Below, one piece after another: positions 1-9,886 of a DNA stretch of 64,000 nt (position 1 is the stretch's first letter; the number at the start of each line of letters is the position of its first letter). The stretch comes from Streptococcus mitis. Lineage in GTDB: Bacteria > Bacillota > Bacilli > Lactobacillales > Streptococcaceae. Where the stretch lies: assembly GCF_002005545.1 (NCBI RefSeq), contig NZ_LBMT01000001.1, forward strand, positions 1,572,301-1,636,300. The letters are read 5' to 3'. A model generated the notes under the pieces. It saw only the letters and a program-made list of their open reading frames with translations. It made no database searches and was not told the DNA's origin. A program made the position numbers and the translations under genes.

Positions 1-1355
1 AAGTAAATAATACTTCCTACTAACAACGCAACTAGGAAAGCAATCCAAGTTTCCACATTATACTGCAACATGAAGGACAAACAAATGATGATTGATAAAA
101 TTGGTAATAATGGTACCAGTGGTGTTTTAAATTCTCCAGCTTTGGGCATCCCCTTTTCTCTCCGTAAGCGAATCAAACCATAAGCCAACATGATCAGGTA
201 AGACAAGGTACAAATATTTAAGAAGGCTGCGATACTAGCAAGAGGGAACATTCCTGCTGCTACTGCTGAAGCTAGACCTGTCAAGATAGTAGCATTCTTT
301 GGTACCTTGCTAGTCTTCGTCAGTTCTTTGAAGGCAGCAGGCATCAATCCGTCACGCGCTAAACTGTAAATCATACGTGATAGGGCATAAGTCATCGAGA
401 TACAAACCGTAATCAAGGTCAAGATAGCAACTAATGACACATAGTTGGCTGCCCAACTGATCCCAACGCTACGAAGAGCAAAGGCAACGGCATCGTCGAC
501 ATTTAGATGGCTATAATGAACCACACCAGTCAAGACAAGCGTCACCAAGGCATAAAGAATGGTTACGATAGAAAGCGATAAGACAATCCCTCTAGGAATA
601 TTTTTTTGAGGAGTCTTAACTTCATCTACGGCCATAGAAATGGATTCAAATCCCAAAAAACCGAAGAACATCAAGGACGCACCAGCCATAATACCAGTAC
701 TAGCACCATAGATTTGTCCAAAACCATAAGGAGCAAAATTACTCCAGTTGTCAAATTTAATATGCCAAATTCCTACTAAAACAAAGAGAGCTAAAGCGGA
801 AAATTTCAAAATAACTAGAATAGAATTAAAGCGTAAGGCTGCTCTAGCATTGAGTAAAACAAGTGAGGTCACCAAGACCAAGACAAGAATAGGCAATAAA
901 TCAACAAATGTGCCAGCTTGAGGATTGAAGGTGCCATTTAAAGCCTGAGGAAGGGCTATCCCGTATTGAGAAAGCAATCCTTTAAAATAAGCTGCCCAAC
1001 CCGAAGCCACACCAGATATGGCTGTCATGAACTCCATCATGGTTAGCCAACCAGCCAACCAGGCTGGGAATTCTCCTAAAATAGCATAGAGATAACTGTA
1101 GGCACCACCTGTAGCAGGTACTCGTGAAGCAAATTCTGCAAAAAAGAGGGCTGATAATCCCACACACAAGGCAGAAATGACGATTGAAATCACTAGGGCT
1201 GGACCAGCTAGAGTTGCGGCTGCAGTACCTGTGATTGTAAAGACACCTGTCCCTACCATGGCTCCAATACCCAGCAAAATCAAATCCCATAACTTCAAAT
1301 GCCTGTGCATCTCCGTTTTATCTAAACTAACATTTTTTGTTCTAAATATATTCAT
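1..1355 (-). CDS. APC-superfamily amino acid permease (3' end beyond window)
   Basis: This is an integral membrane amino acid transporter. I translated it from the ATG at 1353-1355, which has a GGAG ribosome site a few bases upstream; the reading frame stays open to the window edge, so the C-terminus is missing. The N-terminus has the family's glycine-rich first helix (LGIGAMVGTGVF), then PATGGAYSY and further long hydrophobic helices typical of a 12-TM cationic or neutral amino acid permease. About 451 residues are visible, near full family length. The substrate cannot be read from the sequence. Confidence 0.88.
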   Translation of the reverse strand, partial: MNIFRTKNVSLDKTEMHRHLKLWDLILLGIGAMVGTGVFTITGTAAATLAGPALVISIVISALCVGLSALFFAEFASRVPATGGAYSYLYAILGEFPAWLAGWLTMMEFMTAISGVASGWAAYFKGLLSQYGIALPQALNGTFNPQAGTFVDLLPILVLVLVTSLVLLNARAALRFNSILVILKFSALALFVLVGIWHIKFDNWSNFAPYGFGQIYGASTGIMAGASLMFFGFLGFESISMAVDEVKTPQKNIPRGIVLSLSIVTILYALVTLVLTGVVHYSHLNVDDAVAFALRSVGISWAANYVSLVAILTLITVCISMTYALSRMIYSLARDGLMPAAFKELTKTSKVPKNATILTGLASAVAAGMFPLASIAAFLNICTLSYLIMLAYGLIRLRREKGMPKAGEFKTPLVPLLPILSIIICLSFMLQYNVETWIAFLVALLVGSIIY

Positions 1356-1464
1356 CTTTGACTCCAAAATAAAATGATGATTCTATTTTACCATAAATAT
1401 AGGAGATTTGTGAATATTTATAAAACATTTTTCTGAAAAAATCTGACTACCTTTTTGTAACGGC

Positions 1465-2439
1465 TTAAGAACCAAAACTCTTGAAGAAGTTGACAATGGC
1501 TTGCCAGAGGGAGCTTAAGAAGTTACCACCGTCCTCTAGCGCCTTATCAGCATCAAAGTTAAGGTTAATATTTTTAAAACTGTCGCCAGCTTGTGAAACA
1601 ATACTTTGTTTCAGGTCATTCAAGGTTTTAGTGAAGTCTGTATTGCTGAGGATATCACTCTTTGAGAGATTCAAAGCAAAATTGATGATGATATTGATCT
1701 GGTTTCCTGTTATGACCTGATCAAGTTTGTAATTTTTCAAGGTATCTTCAACAATTTTACGGACATCTTCCTCTGTCAGATTTCCCTTGCTTTCTTTAGC
1801 TTTGGCAAGTCCTGACTTGATATCGGCTAGGGCAACGTTTAATTTATTAGCATCATAGCCTGTTTTGTCCTTGTTTTCAGCATTGATATCGGACAAAGCC
1901 TTCAGCTCTTCTTGAGCCAAATCTTTGTTGGCTTGTGGCACCTTGGCTCCATTAGCTTCCAGCGAATAGTAAATCCCGGCTAACGCACTCTCACCTGTAA
2001 CTGGAATGGGTGCTGCTACAGTGATTTTGGCGTGTTCCACACCCAAAGTTACGGCTGCATTTCGGTACATATCCTGCGTCACCTTAGTGATATTTTCTGG
2101 TGTTTCAATCTTGACCTCAAGGGGCGATTTGTCACCTAGCTTTTGAATCTTGGCTGATGAATACAATTGTAAGCTAGAGTCATTGGCAACATTCATAATC
2201 TTAGAATAGACATCAGGTGTCATGGTCTTTAGTTCTTTGGTGTCTGTTGAGGCATTGTAGCCTAGTTTTTTAAGGGTTTGATTTTTTTGGTCTTCAGACA
2301 ATGATGAACCTAGGACATATTCAGGTTGGACATAGGTTTCATCAATGACTTTTTGAACATCTGTTGCTGCATGGGCGCTATTCATAGCTGTTACTGCCCA
2401 CAAGACCGATGCACTGGTCAGAAAGAGTTTCTTTCTCAT
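1465..2439 (-). CDS. Secreted DUF1002-family protein
   Basis: This is a 324-residue exported protein. The first 24 residues form a signal peptide: basic MRKK, a hydrophobic core, and a cleavage site at AHA-A. The mature part has TPVTGESALAG-like motifs and alternating helices, as in the DUF1002 (YpuA-like) family of Gram-positive extracellular proteins. Its function is unknown. It stands alone between the permease and the lysozyme-like gene, with about 70 bases to its upstream neighbour. It is intact at family length. Family membership is recognised from overall sequence character, not from a search. Confidence 0.8.
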   Translation of the reverse strand: MRKKLFLTSASVLWAVTAMNSAHAATDVQKVIDETYVQPEYVLGSSLSEDQKNQTLKKLGYNASTDTKELKTMTPDVYSKIMNVANDSSLQLYSSAKIQKLGDKSPLEVKIETPENITKVTQDMYRNAAVTLGVEHAKITVAAPIPVTGESALAGIYYSLEANGAKVPQANKDLAQEELKALSDINAENKDKTGYDANKLNVALADIKSGLAKAKESKGNLTEEDVRKIVEDTLKNYKLDQVITGNQINIIINFALNLSKSDILSNTDFTKTLNDLKQSIVSQAGDSFKNINLNFDADKALEDGGNFLSSLWQAIVNFFKSFGS

Positions 2440-2512
2440 AGGGAATTTCCTCCTTTACCTTTCTAGAGTAATATATCTATCTTAAAGAAAACTTATAACA
2501 AAAACATCTGGA

Positions 2513-3127
2513 CTAGCCAGATGTCGAAAAGAGAGTGAAACATTTGATGATGTAAAGGTTGAGTTGCACTTGTCTAGAATAATAATAGTTTCCTCCATTT
2601 ACATAGAGTTCTGCACCGTGAAAAACGGAAATGGGGTGAATATAACTATAAGTCTTTCCAGTGGTATTACCAAGCAAGGGAGCAACAGTCTCACGAGAGT
2701 ACTGTTTGGCCAGAGCCAAGGTATTTTCCTTGCCATTTTGGGCGATAAAATCGATATAGGCAGGTCCAAAATTATAGGCTTGAACAGCCGTCCAGACATC
2801 TACCCCCTTCTTCTGGGCCAGATAGAGATTGTCTGTCAGAGTTTGAACGCCTTGCCGAATGCTAGAGGCGTTATCATTGATGGTATTGGTTGAACCACTT
2901 GCAGACTCACTAGATTGCATAACATCGCCTTCTTTTCCTTTTGTTTCGGTATAAATCATAGCGAGCACAAGCTCTTCGTTTGCTGGTGTGTCTTTTTCAC
3001 TCAAGATTTCTCGCACCATGGGTTGATAGGTCATGACTTGCTTGACATCTTGGTGAACGCGGTAAGCTTTATAGCCAGCAAAAAGGAAGACTGCTAGTAC
3101 AAGCACTCTTCGAATTCGTTTAAACAT
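2513..3127 (-). CDS. pvaA: Lysozyme-like membrane-anchored protein (PvaA type)
   Basis: This is a 204-residue protein with an N-terminal membrane anchor (residues about 6-22) followed by a lysozyme-like domain. The likely catalytic glutamate is in [12 protein letters not shown], and AYNFGPAYI is the conserved substrate-cleft motif of streptococcal and staphylococcal lysozyme-like proteins. It probably cuts peptidoglycan glycan strands at the cell surface. The start codon shares its A with the stop codon of the upstream gene (TAATG), which implies translational coupling. The pneumococcal vaccine antigen A name is from memory of the family and is less certain than the domain call. Confidence 0.75.
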   Translation of the reverse strand: MFKRIRRVLVLAVFLFAGYKAYRVHQDVKQVMTYQPMVREILSEKDTPANEELVLAMIYTETKGKEGDVMQSSESASGSTNTINDNASSIRQGVQTLTDNLYLAQKKGVDVWTAVQAYNFGPAYIDFIAQNGKENTLALAKQYSRETVAPLLGNTTGKTYSYIHPISVFHGAELYVNGGNYYYSRQVQLNLYIIKCFTLFSTSG

Positions 3128-4101
3128 TATTTACTTTGGATATCCTCGATATTTTTGATTAAGATAGAGTAAGTTCCATTGTCATTTTGGATAAACTCAA
3201 CAGACTCGGCGTCTTGATAGACGTTATTGGGAACGATGAGCTCAATTCCATTTGACAAGGAGAGTTTTTGATTTTCAAATTTTTTAAGCTGACGACTGGC
3301 ATCAATTTCATCAAATTGAACTGGTTCTGGTACGGCTTCTTTGACTTGGTCAATAAAGCTCAAACGAGCTGTCAGATTGTTGTCAAAAAGGTCGTTGGCC
3401 AATTTTTCAGGTGACAATTCATTACTTTCTTCTAGATTATTGAAAATAGCTGATTTAACCTTGGATTGAAATTGAAAATCATCTGTGTTAAAAGTCTCAG
3501 CAATTCTCTGGGCTGTTTTTTCCAGTTCTTTGATAGACTTCTTAGGAGAAATCTTAGGAGCGACAGCAAGAAGATTATCTGAAAAATAGTTCAAAAAAGT
3601 CCCGTTGTACTTGATTCGTTTTTCAATCAGATGGTACTTACGACTCTGAAGATTGACCACCAAGGCCTCATCAGCCCCTGTTCCAAATCCAGGCAGGTTA
3701 TTCTGAGTCAGCTTAATTGGATTATCAACTTCTCCTCCGAGGTGAGTCAAGGTCTCACGCAGGGCAATTCGCAAGAAAGCGAAATGTTCTACACCTTCTT
3801 TAGAAAATTGTACAAAAATCAAGTCATTGGTCTTGAGATTTTCAGAAATACTGAACTCTTCTTTCCAGAGATTAGCCAGTGTTACTGATGTCTCCAACAA
3901 ATCGTCTGTGATATGATTGAAGAAGGGATTTTCTTCCTCGAAAATCCCAGTCTTGGCTTCATCTGAATACACACGTTCAATTTTTCTACGCAGGTATTCT
4001 TCGATTTTTGGAGTAATATTGAGAAGCTTATCCGCTAGGAACAGCTCGGTATCATCCGGACTGAACTGGTGAATAATGGCTTTCTTAATATAAATGTCCA
4101 T
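3127..4101 (-). CDS. Nucleoid-associated protein (NdpA/YejK family)
   Basis: This 324-residue protein resembles the 37-kDa nucleoid-associated protein family: it begins [13 protein letters not shown] and has central charged helices. I chose the ATG at 4099-4101 because a longer reading would overlap the end of glyA without a ribosome site. This ATG instead has GAGG about ten bases upstream, inside the last glyA codons. Members associate with the nucleoid, but their precise role in streptococci is not known. It ends in a TAATG overlap with the lysozyme-like gene, so the three genes glyA, this one and pvaA look co-translated. Confidence 0.75.
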   Translation of the reverse strand: MDIYIKKAIIHQFSPDDTELFLADKLLNITPKIEEYLRRKIERVYSDEAKTGIFEEENPFFNHITDDLLETSVTLANLWKEEFSISENLKTNDLIFVQFSKEGVEHFAFLRIALRETLTHLGGEVDNPIKLTQNNLPGFGTGADEALVVNLQSRKYHLIEKRIKYNGTFLNYFSDNLLAVAPKISPKKSIKELEKTAQRIAETFNTDDFQFQSKVKSAIFNNLEESNELSPEKLANDLFDNNLTARLSFIDQVKEAVPEPVQFDEIDASRQLKKFENQKLSLSNGIELIVPNNVYQDAESVEFIQNDNGTYSILIKNIEDIQSK

Positions 4102-4108
4102 AAAAGTT

Positions 4109-5365
4109 TTAGTCCTCGTATAATGGGAAGGCATCTGTCAATTCTTTGACTGCACTTCTCACTTCTTCTAATACAGCCTCATTTTCTGCATTCTTAAGGG
4201 TTTTAATTATGAGTTCAGCCACTTTGCGACTTTCTTCTTCACCAAATCCACGTGCAGTAATGGCTGCAGATCCGATACGAATCCCACTTGTCTTGAATGG
4301 TGACAAGGTTTCGTAAGGAATTGAGTTTTTATTTAGGGTAATATTGACTTCATCCAGCAAGTTTTGAGCAACTTTTCCGTTTTCTACAACCTTAGTCACA
4401 TCCACTAAGAAGAGATGGTTTTCAGTCCCGCCAGAAATAATACGGAAATCAGGGTCTTGCAAGAAGACATCTGCCATAGCCTTGCTGTTCTTGATGACAT
4501 TGGCAGCATATTCCTTGAAAGCTGGATCTAAGACTTCTTTGAAAGAAACAGCTTTAGCTGCCACAACATGCTCCAAAGGACCGCCCTGAATACCAGGGAA
4601 AATAGCTGAATTGATTTTCTTAGCTAAGTCTTCATCATTGGTCAAAATCAAACCACCACGAGGGCCACGAAGGGTTTTGTGGGTTGTGGTTGTCGTGATA
4701 TGAGCGTATGGTACTGGGCTTGGATGTAGACCAGCAGCAACCAAACCAGCGATATGAGCCATATCTACCATAAGTTTAGCCCCAACAGCATCAGCTATTT
4801 CACGGAATTTTGAAAAGTCGATAATTTGAGAATAGGCTGAAGCACCTGCTACGATCAATTTTGGTTTTACTTCTTGGGCTTGTTTTAAGATAGCACCAAA
4901 ATCCAAGAGTTCTGTTTCAGGATTCACACTATAAGAAACAAAGTTGTAGGTTTGACCTGAGAAGCTGACAGGAGCCCCGTGGGTCAAGTGCCCACCTGCC
5001 GCCAAGTCCATCCCCATAACCGTATCACCTGGCTCAATCAAGGCCATGTAAGCCGCACAGTTGGCTTGACTTCCTGAGTGAGGTTGGACGTTGGCGAATT
5101 TAGCACCGAAAATTTCTTTTGCACGTTCAATGGCTAGACTTTCTACCACATCTACCACATCAGTTCCACCATAGTAACGGCGTCCTGGGTAGCCTTCGGC
5201 GTATTTATTCGTCAAGATAGACCCTTGAGCTGCCATAACAGCCTTGGAAACTACGTTTTCCGAAGCAATCAACTCAATGTTGTTTTGTTGTCGTTCTTCT
5301 TCTTTGGCAATAGCATTCCAGAGATCGGCATCATATGCTTTAAAATCATCTTTATCAAAAATCAT
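4109..5365 (-). CDS. glyA: Serine hydroxymethyltransferase
   Basis: This enzyme interconverts serine and glycine while charging tetrahydrofolate with a one-carbon unit, so it feeds purine, thymidylate and methionine synthesis. The 418 residues match the family's length. The PLP-binding lysine lies in [15 protein letters not shown], and QPHSGSQAN and [10 protein letters not shown] are further signature segments. A GGAG ribosome site precedes the ATG at 5363-5365. It heads a coupled group with the nucleoid-associated protein and pvaA downstream. The gene is intact. Confidence 0.97.
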   Translation of the reverse strand: MIFDKDDFKAYDADLWNAIAKEEERQQNNIELIASENVVSKAVMAAQGSILTNKYAEGYPGRRYYGGTDVVDVVESLAIERAKEIFGAKFANVQPHSGSQANCAAYMALIEPGDTVMGMDLAAGGHLTHGAPVSFSGQTYNFVSYSVNPETELLDFGAILKQAQEVKPKLIVAGASAYSQIIDFSKFREIADAVGAKLMVDMAHIAGLVAAGLHPSPVPYAHITTTTTHKTLRGPRGGLILTNDEDLAKKINSAIFPGIQGGPLEHVVAAKAVSFKEVLDPAFKEYAANVIKNSKAMADVFLQDPDFRIISGGTENHLFLVDVTKVVENGKVAQNLLDEVNITLNKNSIPYETLSPFKTSGIRIGSAAITARGFGEEESRKVAELIIKTLKNAENEAVLEEVRSAVKELTDAFPLYED

Positions 5366-5426
5366 AGGTCTTCTCCTTTATAGTGTGACTAGTCCATTAG
5401 TTTAATTTTCTTATTAGAAAATCAAA

Positions 5427-5858
5427 CTAAAAGATGCGAATAAACCGTTTCTGCACTTTATCACAAGTATAACCAACTTTTTCATAAAATGCATGAGCAC
5501 CCAGACGATGATCGGCAGAGTTTAAGCGGATAAACCCATAACCACGTCTTTTTGCTTCTTGCTCCAACCCTTGTAATAAGCTTTTACCAATACCTTGACC
5601 TTGCGCTTGAGGTGAAACTGCTAAAGCTAAAATATTAAATCCTGCTTTGGAGTAAAGGGATTCGTAAACCTCAGCATGGACATAACCAAGTAAGACATGA
5701 CTAGCTACATCCTCATAGCCAAGAAAGAAATGATGGGAATCCTGAGATAGTCTAGCAAATTGACTATCCGTTTCCTCTAGACTAAAAGAATAGCCCAAAG
5801 CCTCTTGGTTGATGTCACAAATAGCTTTCGCATCTGTTTCTTGCATATCTCTTAGCAT
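5427..5858 (-). CDS. GNAT-family N-acetyltransferase
   Basis: This is a 143-residue acetyltransferase of the GNAT fold. The acetyl-CoA loop is the QAQGQGIGKSLL segment (R/QxxGxG/A motif), followed by the conserved C-terminal FYEKVGY. The substrate is unknown; RimI-like ribosomal protein acetylation is possible but not shown. I start it at the ATG at 5856-5858, which has GAGGAGG six to seven bases upstream inside the end of the Sua5-type gene. A longer reading would overlap that gene by 37 bases. The two genes overlap only slightly and are likely co-translated. Confidence 0.85.
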   Translation of the reverse strand: MLRDMQETDAKAICDINQEALGYSFSLEETDSQFARLSQDSHHFFLGYEDVASHVLLGYVHAEVYESLYSKAGFNILALAVSPQAQGQGIGKSLLQGLEQEAKRRGYGFIRLNSADHRLGAHAFYEKVGYTCDKVQKRFIRIF

Positions 5859-5859
5859 C

Positions 5860-6459
5860 TCATTCCTCCTCAAAAGAAATCTCCGGTAACTGAGCAAGAA
5901 TATCTTCTCGCTTAATGGCCCCTTGGCGTAAGATTTTCACCTTATCTCCAGACAAGTCCAAAATAGTCGAATCCTGTCCGGTTAGAAAAGCATCGTCTTC
6001 TAGACCCAGAACCTCTTGGTCAAAATCCTTCAGAATTTGTTCAAAGGTTACTCCACTTGCCTGACCTGAAATATTGGCAGACGGTCCAATCAAGGGCCCT
6101 GTCTCTCGAATCAAATCCAGCGTGATAGGATGACTGGGCATCCGAAATCCCACAGTTTCAAGACCAGAATTGACCCAATAGGGAACTCGGTCATTGGCTT
6201 CTAGAATAATGGTCAAGGGACCCGGTAAAAAGGTCTCGACAAACTTTTGTAGATAAGTTGGCTGATTCTTTGAAAAGTGCAAGATATCCTCTAAAGAGGC
6301 AATATTGAGATTGAGTGCCTTGTCTCTGGGACGACGTTTAATCTGGTATACATGATTAACTGCTTTTTCGTCTAGAGCCTTGGCAAACAGACCGTAAACT
6401 GTCTCTGTAGGTAGAACGACAGCTCCACCATTTTCCAACTCTTGTCTAATCCTGTCCAT
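5860..6459 (-). CDS. Sua5/YciO/YrdC-type threonylcarbamoyl-AMP synthase
   Basis: This is a YrdC-fold protein of about 199 residues. The family makes threonylcarbamoyl-AMP from threonine, bicarbonate and ATP for the t6A37 modification of ANN-decoding tRNAs. The visible signatures are LPTETVYGL near the N-terminus, KRRPRDKAL (nucleotide-binding basic patch) and GPSANISG. Several ATGs are clustered at the 5' end. I take MDRIRQEL at 6459, the one ending a tandem ATG-ATG; both lie inside the end of prmC. Its position between prmC and an acetyltransferase is common in Firmicutes. Confidence 0.85.
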   Translation of the reverse strand: MDRIRQELENGGAVVLPTETVYGLFAKALDEKAVNHVYQIKRRPRDKALNLNIASLEDILHFSKNQPTYLQKFVETFLPGPLTIILEANDRVPYWVNSGLETVGFRMPSHPITLDLIRETGPLIGPSANISGQASGVTFEQILKDFDQEVLGLEDDAFLTGQDSTILDLSGDKVKILRQGAIKREDILAQLPEISFEEE

Positions 6460-7282
6460 CATCAACCACGACCATCCTATCTTGACCAAATTGGTCCTTA
6501 AGTGTTCTTACACGTTTTTCAGGAAGATGCTTCCTAAAAAGTTCAGGAACACTTTGACCTTGCTTGTATCCAATTTCAAGGTAAATCTTACCACCATCTT
6601 TGAGATAGTCTTTTGCATCTTCCGCAATTCTACGATAAATAGCTAGGCCATCCTCGTCTGCAAAGAGAGCTAGATGAGGCTCCGAATGCAAGACATTCAA
6701 GCCGACCTCTGACTCATCTTCACGAGAGATATAGGGTGGATTGGAAACAATTATATCATATTTTTCAGAAATTTCTGTAAAACAGTCAGATTTTTTTAAA
6801 AATATTTGAAGATTTTGATTTTTAGCATTTTCACTGGCTATATCTAAAGCATCTTGGGAAATATCTGCTGCTGTCACTGACCAATCTGGTCTGTTTTTTG
6901 CTAAGGCGAGAGCAATAGCTCCACTACCTGTTCCAATATCCAGAACTGAAAGATTCGTCTCAGGATTTTCAGCCAGGATAAGCTCCACCAACTCCTCTGT
7001 TTCTGGACGGGGAATCAAAACCCGCTCATCAACTTTTAACTGCATTCCATAAAAATCTGCCTGTCCAATGATGTACTGTGCCGGTTTATGAGTTGCTAAC
7101 TGTTGGAAAATTCCTTTTACAAATACTTCTTCCTCTTCCGTCACTTCCTGCTGGAGGGCAAAAACAAAGTCCGTAAAAGATAGATTTTTCAGGCTACGAT
7201 AGACAAAAGAGAGGCTTTCAGCTTCCTCTCCTTGTCTTATCAATTCTTCTTCAAAATCTGAAAATAATTGAGCTAATTTCAT
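6446..7282 (-). CDS. prmC: Release factor glutamine methyltransferase
   Basis: PrmC (HemK) methylates the glutamine of the GGQ motif in release factors RF1 and RF2. The 278-residue protein has an N-terminal helical substrate domain and a Rossmann methyltransferase domain, with the SAM-binding VLDIGTGSGAIALALA and the catalytic NPPY in IVSNPPYIS. It lies three bases downstream of prfA, which encodes its substrate RF1; this is a classic functional pair. It overlaps the next gene by several codons. Confidence 0.96.
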   Translation of the reverse strand: MKLAQLFSDFEEELIRQGEEAESLSFVYRSLKNLSFTDFVFALQQEVTEEEEVFVKGIFQQLATHKPAQYIIGQADFYGMQLKVDERVLIPRPETEELVELILAENPETNLSVLDIGTGSGAIALALAKNRPDWSVTAADISQDALDIASENAKNQNLQIFLKKSDCFTEISEKYDIIVSNPPYISREDESEVGLNVLHSEPHLALFADEDGLAIYRRIAEDAKDYLKDGGKIYLEIGYKQGQSVPELFRKHLPEKRVRTLKDQFGQDRMVVVDDGQD

Positions 7283-7285
7283 TAT

Positions 7286-8365
7286 TTATTTGTTTAATTC
7301 TTCTAATTTTTGTGTTTGGTCATAAAGCACCAAGGCATCCACAACTTCGTCCAATTTACCAGACAAGATGGTATCTAGTTTTTGGAGGGTTAAACCGATA
7401 CGGTGGTCTGTGACACGGTTTTGTGGGAAGTTATAAGTACGAATCCGTTCTGAACGGTCACCAGTACCGATTGTTGACTTACGCTCAGCGTCTTGTTCAT
7501 CCTGAGCAATTTGTGCAAAGTGGTCAGCAACACGCGCACGGATGATTTTCATAGCCTTCTCACGGTTCTTCTGCTGGGTACGTTCTTCCTGCATCTCAAC
7601 CTTGATATTGGTTGGCAAGTGAACGATACGAACGGCAGTCGCAACCTTATTGACGTTCTGTCCACCAGCACCTGATGCGTGGTAGATATCAACACGAAGG
7701 TCTTTTGGATCAATATCATATTCAACTTCTTCCACTTCAGGCATGACAAGAACTGTGGCAGTTGATGTATGGACACGGCCTTGACTTTCTGTCACAGGGA
7801 CACGTTGAACACGGTGGGCACCTGATTCGTACTTGAGTTTTGAGTATACGGACTGACCTGAAACCATGGCAACAACTTCTTTAAAACCACCGACACCGTT
7901 CATAGAAGCTTCCATGACTTCAAAACGCCAGCCTTGGGCTTCCGCATACTTTTGGTACATGGTTAAAAGATCTCCAGCGAAAAGTGCTGCTTCGTCTCCA
8001 CCAGCTGCTCCACGAATTTCTAAGATAATATTCTTGTCATCGTTTGGATCTTTAGGAAGGAGCAAGATCTTCAGTTTTTCTTCGTATTCTTCTTTTTCAG
8101 CCTTGGCATCTTTGAGTTCTTGCTTAGCCATTTCTTCCAAGTCAGCGTCTCCGCCTGATTCCTTAATCATCTCTTCAGCGTCAACGATGTTTTGAAGGAC
8201 TTGTTTGTACTCACGGTAGGCTGTTACCGTATCGCGAGTAGAAGCCTCTTCTTTCGAAAGTTCCATGAAACGCTTGGTGTCCGAGACGATATCTGGGTCA
8301 CTGAGCAACTCTCCTAATTCTTCATAACGGTCTTCTACAGCTTGTAGTTGATCATAGATATTCAT
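7286..8365 (-). CDS. prfA: Peptide chain release factor 1
   Basis: RF1 recognises UAA and UAG stop codons and triggers peptide release. The 359 residues match the family length. The universally conserved GGQ lies in [12 protein letters not shown], and the stop-codon reading helix region is around residues 180-200 ([18 protein letters not shown]). It is followed closely by prmC, which methylates this GGQ. A GGAG ribosome site stands before the ATG at 8363-8365. Confidence 0.98.
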   Translation of the reverse strand: MNIYDQLQAVEDRYEELGELLSDPDIVSDTKRFMELSKEEASTRDTVTAYREYKQVLQNIVDAEEMIKESGGDADLEEMAKQELKDAKAEKEEYEEKLKILLLPKDPNDDKNIILEIRGAAGGDEAALFAGDLLTMYQKYAEAQGWRFEVMEASMNGVGGFKEVVAMVSGQSVYSKLKYESGAHRVQRVPVTESQGRVHTSTATVLVMPEVEEVEYDIDPKDLRVDIYHASGAGGQNVNKVATAVRIVHLPTNIKVEMQEERTQQKNREKAMKIIRARVADHFAQIAQDEQDAERKSTIGTGDRSERIRTYNFPQNRVTDHRIGLTLQKLDTILSGKLDEVVDALVLYDQTQKLEELNK

Positions 8366-8374
8366 TTTTTCTCC

Positions 8375-8854
8375 TTATTTCTCAATTGTTAAATCATAGA
8401 TTGCTACTACTTCGTTCTCGGATATTTCCCCAGTTTCTTTAAATCCATAACTGAGGTAACAATATCTTGCATGTTCGTTTTCTGGTTCATAAGACAACCA
8501 AAGTTTATTGCTTAAACCTGCTGGCGCTGTCCGAACATAGTCTAGTACTTTATCCATAATTGGTTTAAAATATCCTTGATTTTGAAAATTCTTATCAATC
8601 ATAAAACGAAATAGTAAATAATTTCCACTACTAATTCCGATCTTTTTATCATAAGCTATCATCACAAAACCTATAATTGCATCATTATCATAAACTGCCA
8701 ATGGAGCTACAAAATCTCCATTTTTAGTGTAGACGTATGCTTCAGCTAAACTAATTGCGTTGGTTGCAATGTATTGTTTTTGATATTCCTTGACATCCAA
8801 ATTCAAAACATCAAAATAATTTTCCATTGTAACATCTCTTAGTTCAATTGTCAT
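8375..8854 (-). CDS. GNAT-family N-acetyltransferase
   Basis: This 159-residue protein resembles the spermidine/spermine-type GNAT acetyltransferases: it begins ELRDVTMENY and has a GFVMIAYD strand and a KNFQNQGYFKPIMD acetyl-CoA loop, followed by CYLSYGFKETGE. The substrate is not identifiable. It lies between tdk (4 bases) and prfA (9 bases) and is probably co-transcribed with them. Confidence 0.82.
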   Translation of the reverse strand: MTIELRDVTMENYFDVLNLDVKEYQKQYIATNAISLAEAYVYTKNGDFVAPLAVYDNDAIIGFVMIAYDKKIGISSGNYLLFRFMIDKNFQNQGYFKPIMDKVLDYVRTAPAGLSNKLWLSYEPENEHARYCYLSYGFKETGEISENEVVAIYDLTIEK

Positions 8855-8858
8855 AGTT

Positions 8859-9443
8859 TTACTCCTTGTTAGAGGTTATCATTGGCGCAAAATAATGTTT
8901 ACGGCAAACCGAGATATAGGTTTCATTGCCACCAATCTGAATCTGCTCACCATCGTAAACGGGCAGTCCATCCTGTGTTCGCAAAACCATAGTCGCCTTT
9001 TTCTTACAATACTGACAGATGGTTTTAATCTCATCGATTTTATCTGCTAAAAGCAAGAGATACTTGGAACCTTCGAACAGTTCATTGCGAAAGTCATTTT
9101 TCAAGCCAAAAGCCATGACAGGTATGTCTAACTCATCAACAACACGAGCTAGATCATAAACATGATGGCGCTTAAGAAACTGGGCTTCATCGACCAACAC
9201 ACAGTAAGGCTTTTCTGGTAGGTCTCGGATATAGCCAAAGATATCCGTCGTCTCCTCAATCGCAAGAGCAGGGCGTTTCATACCGATTCGACTCGACACA
9301 TAGCCAACACCGTCACGCGTATCCAGAGCCGAGGTCATAATCACAACACCTTTTCCTTGCTCCTCATAGTTATAGGCCACCTTGAGAATCTCAATCGTCT
9401 TACCTGAGTTCATTGTCCCATAACGATAATACAACTGTGCCAT
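8859..9443 (-). CDS. tdk: Thymidine kinase
   Basis: Thymidine kinase phosphorylates thymidine in the pyrimidine salvage pathway. The 194-residue protein has the P-loop GTMNSGKT at residues 10-17, the Walker B-like LVDEAQFL around residue 85, and the structural zinc cysteines (CQYCKK and CRKH) of type II thymidine kinases. It is the first gene of a minus-strand run (tdk, GNAT, prfA, prmC and on). An extended -10 (TGATATACT) on minus at 9486-9494 is its likely promoter. Confidence 0.97.
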
Positions 9444-9485
9444 GTTTCTTGCTTCACGTCCATTTCTAAATTTTTGCTACATTCT

Positions 9486-9494
9486 AGTATATCA
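9486..9494 (-). promoter_or_regulatory. Extended -10 promoter for tdk
   Basis: Read on the minus strand, TGA-TATACT (TATACT at 9486-9491) is an extended -10 motif about 45 bases before the tdk ATG. No good -35 was seen, as is usual for extended -10 promoters. Confidence 0.55.
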
Positions 9495-9524
9495 TAATTT
9501 TCTTAAGCTTTAAACGGCAAAATG

Positions 9525-9533
9525 TGGTAGAAT
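9525..9533 (+). promoter_or_regulatory. Extended -10 promoter for the tautomerase gene
   Basis: TGG-TAGAAT (TAGAAT at 9528-9533) lies 33 bases upstream of the tautomerase ATG and faces away from the tdk promoter, giving a short divergent promoter region. Confidence 0.55.
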
Positions 9534-9566
9534 AGAAGAAATCAAAAACTAGTGGAGGAAGCTATT

Positions 9567-9749
9567 ATGCCATTTGTACGCATCGATTTATTTGAAGGAC
9601 GCACGCTCGAGCAAAAGAAATCTCTTGCTAAGGAAGTAACGGAAGCGGTTGTTCGCAACACTGGAGCACCTCAATCTGCTGTCCATGTCATCATCAACGA
9701 CATGCCAGAAGGAACTTACTTCCCACAAGGGGAAATGCGCACCAAATAA
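9567..9749 (+). CDS. 4-oxalocrotonate tautomerase family protein
   Basis: This is a 60-residue tautomerase. The family uses the amino-terminal proline, exposed after removal of Met, as catalytic base, so the start must be the ATG at 9567 (MPFVRIDLFEGR); a GGAGG ribosome site lies nine bases before it. A longer reading from 9552 would bury the proline. The conserved AVHVIINDM core is present. Members form hexamers that interconvert enol and keto acids; the physiological substrate in streptococci is unknown. Confidence 0.92.
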   Translation: MPFVRIDLFEGRTLEQKKSLAKEVTEAVVRNTGAPQSAVHVIINDMPEGTYFPQGEMRTK

Positions 9750-9752
9750 GCT

Positions 9753-9780
9753 AGCTTAAGCAGAATTGCTTAGGCTTTTT
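9753..9780 (+). terminator. Rho-independent terminator after the tautomerase gene
   Basis: A nine-base stem (AGCTTAAGC at 9753-9761 with GCTTAGGCT at 9768-9776, containing one mismatch or GU pair) is followed by TTTTT. It starts four bases after the stop codon. Confidence 0.8.
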
Positions 9781-9800
9781 CAATCTCCAAGTAGCATCCA

Positions 9801-9829
9801 TTGAAGAAATAGTTCAAATTTGTTACAAT
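9801..9829 (+). promoter_or_regulatory. Promoter for mnmE
   Basis: TTGAAG at 9801-9806 and TACAAT at 9824-9829 are separated by 17 bases, with a TG one base before the -10. The start codon of mnmE follows 58 bases later. Confidence 0.7.
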
Positions 9830-9886
9830 TTGAAAAGAGACTTGGAAAAATTTCCAAGAAAAGAGCTATTTATTAAAGGAAACATT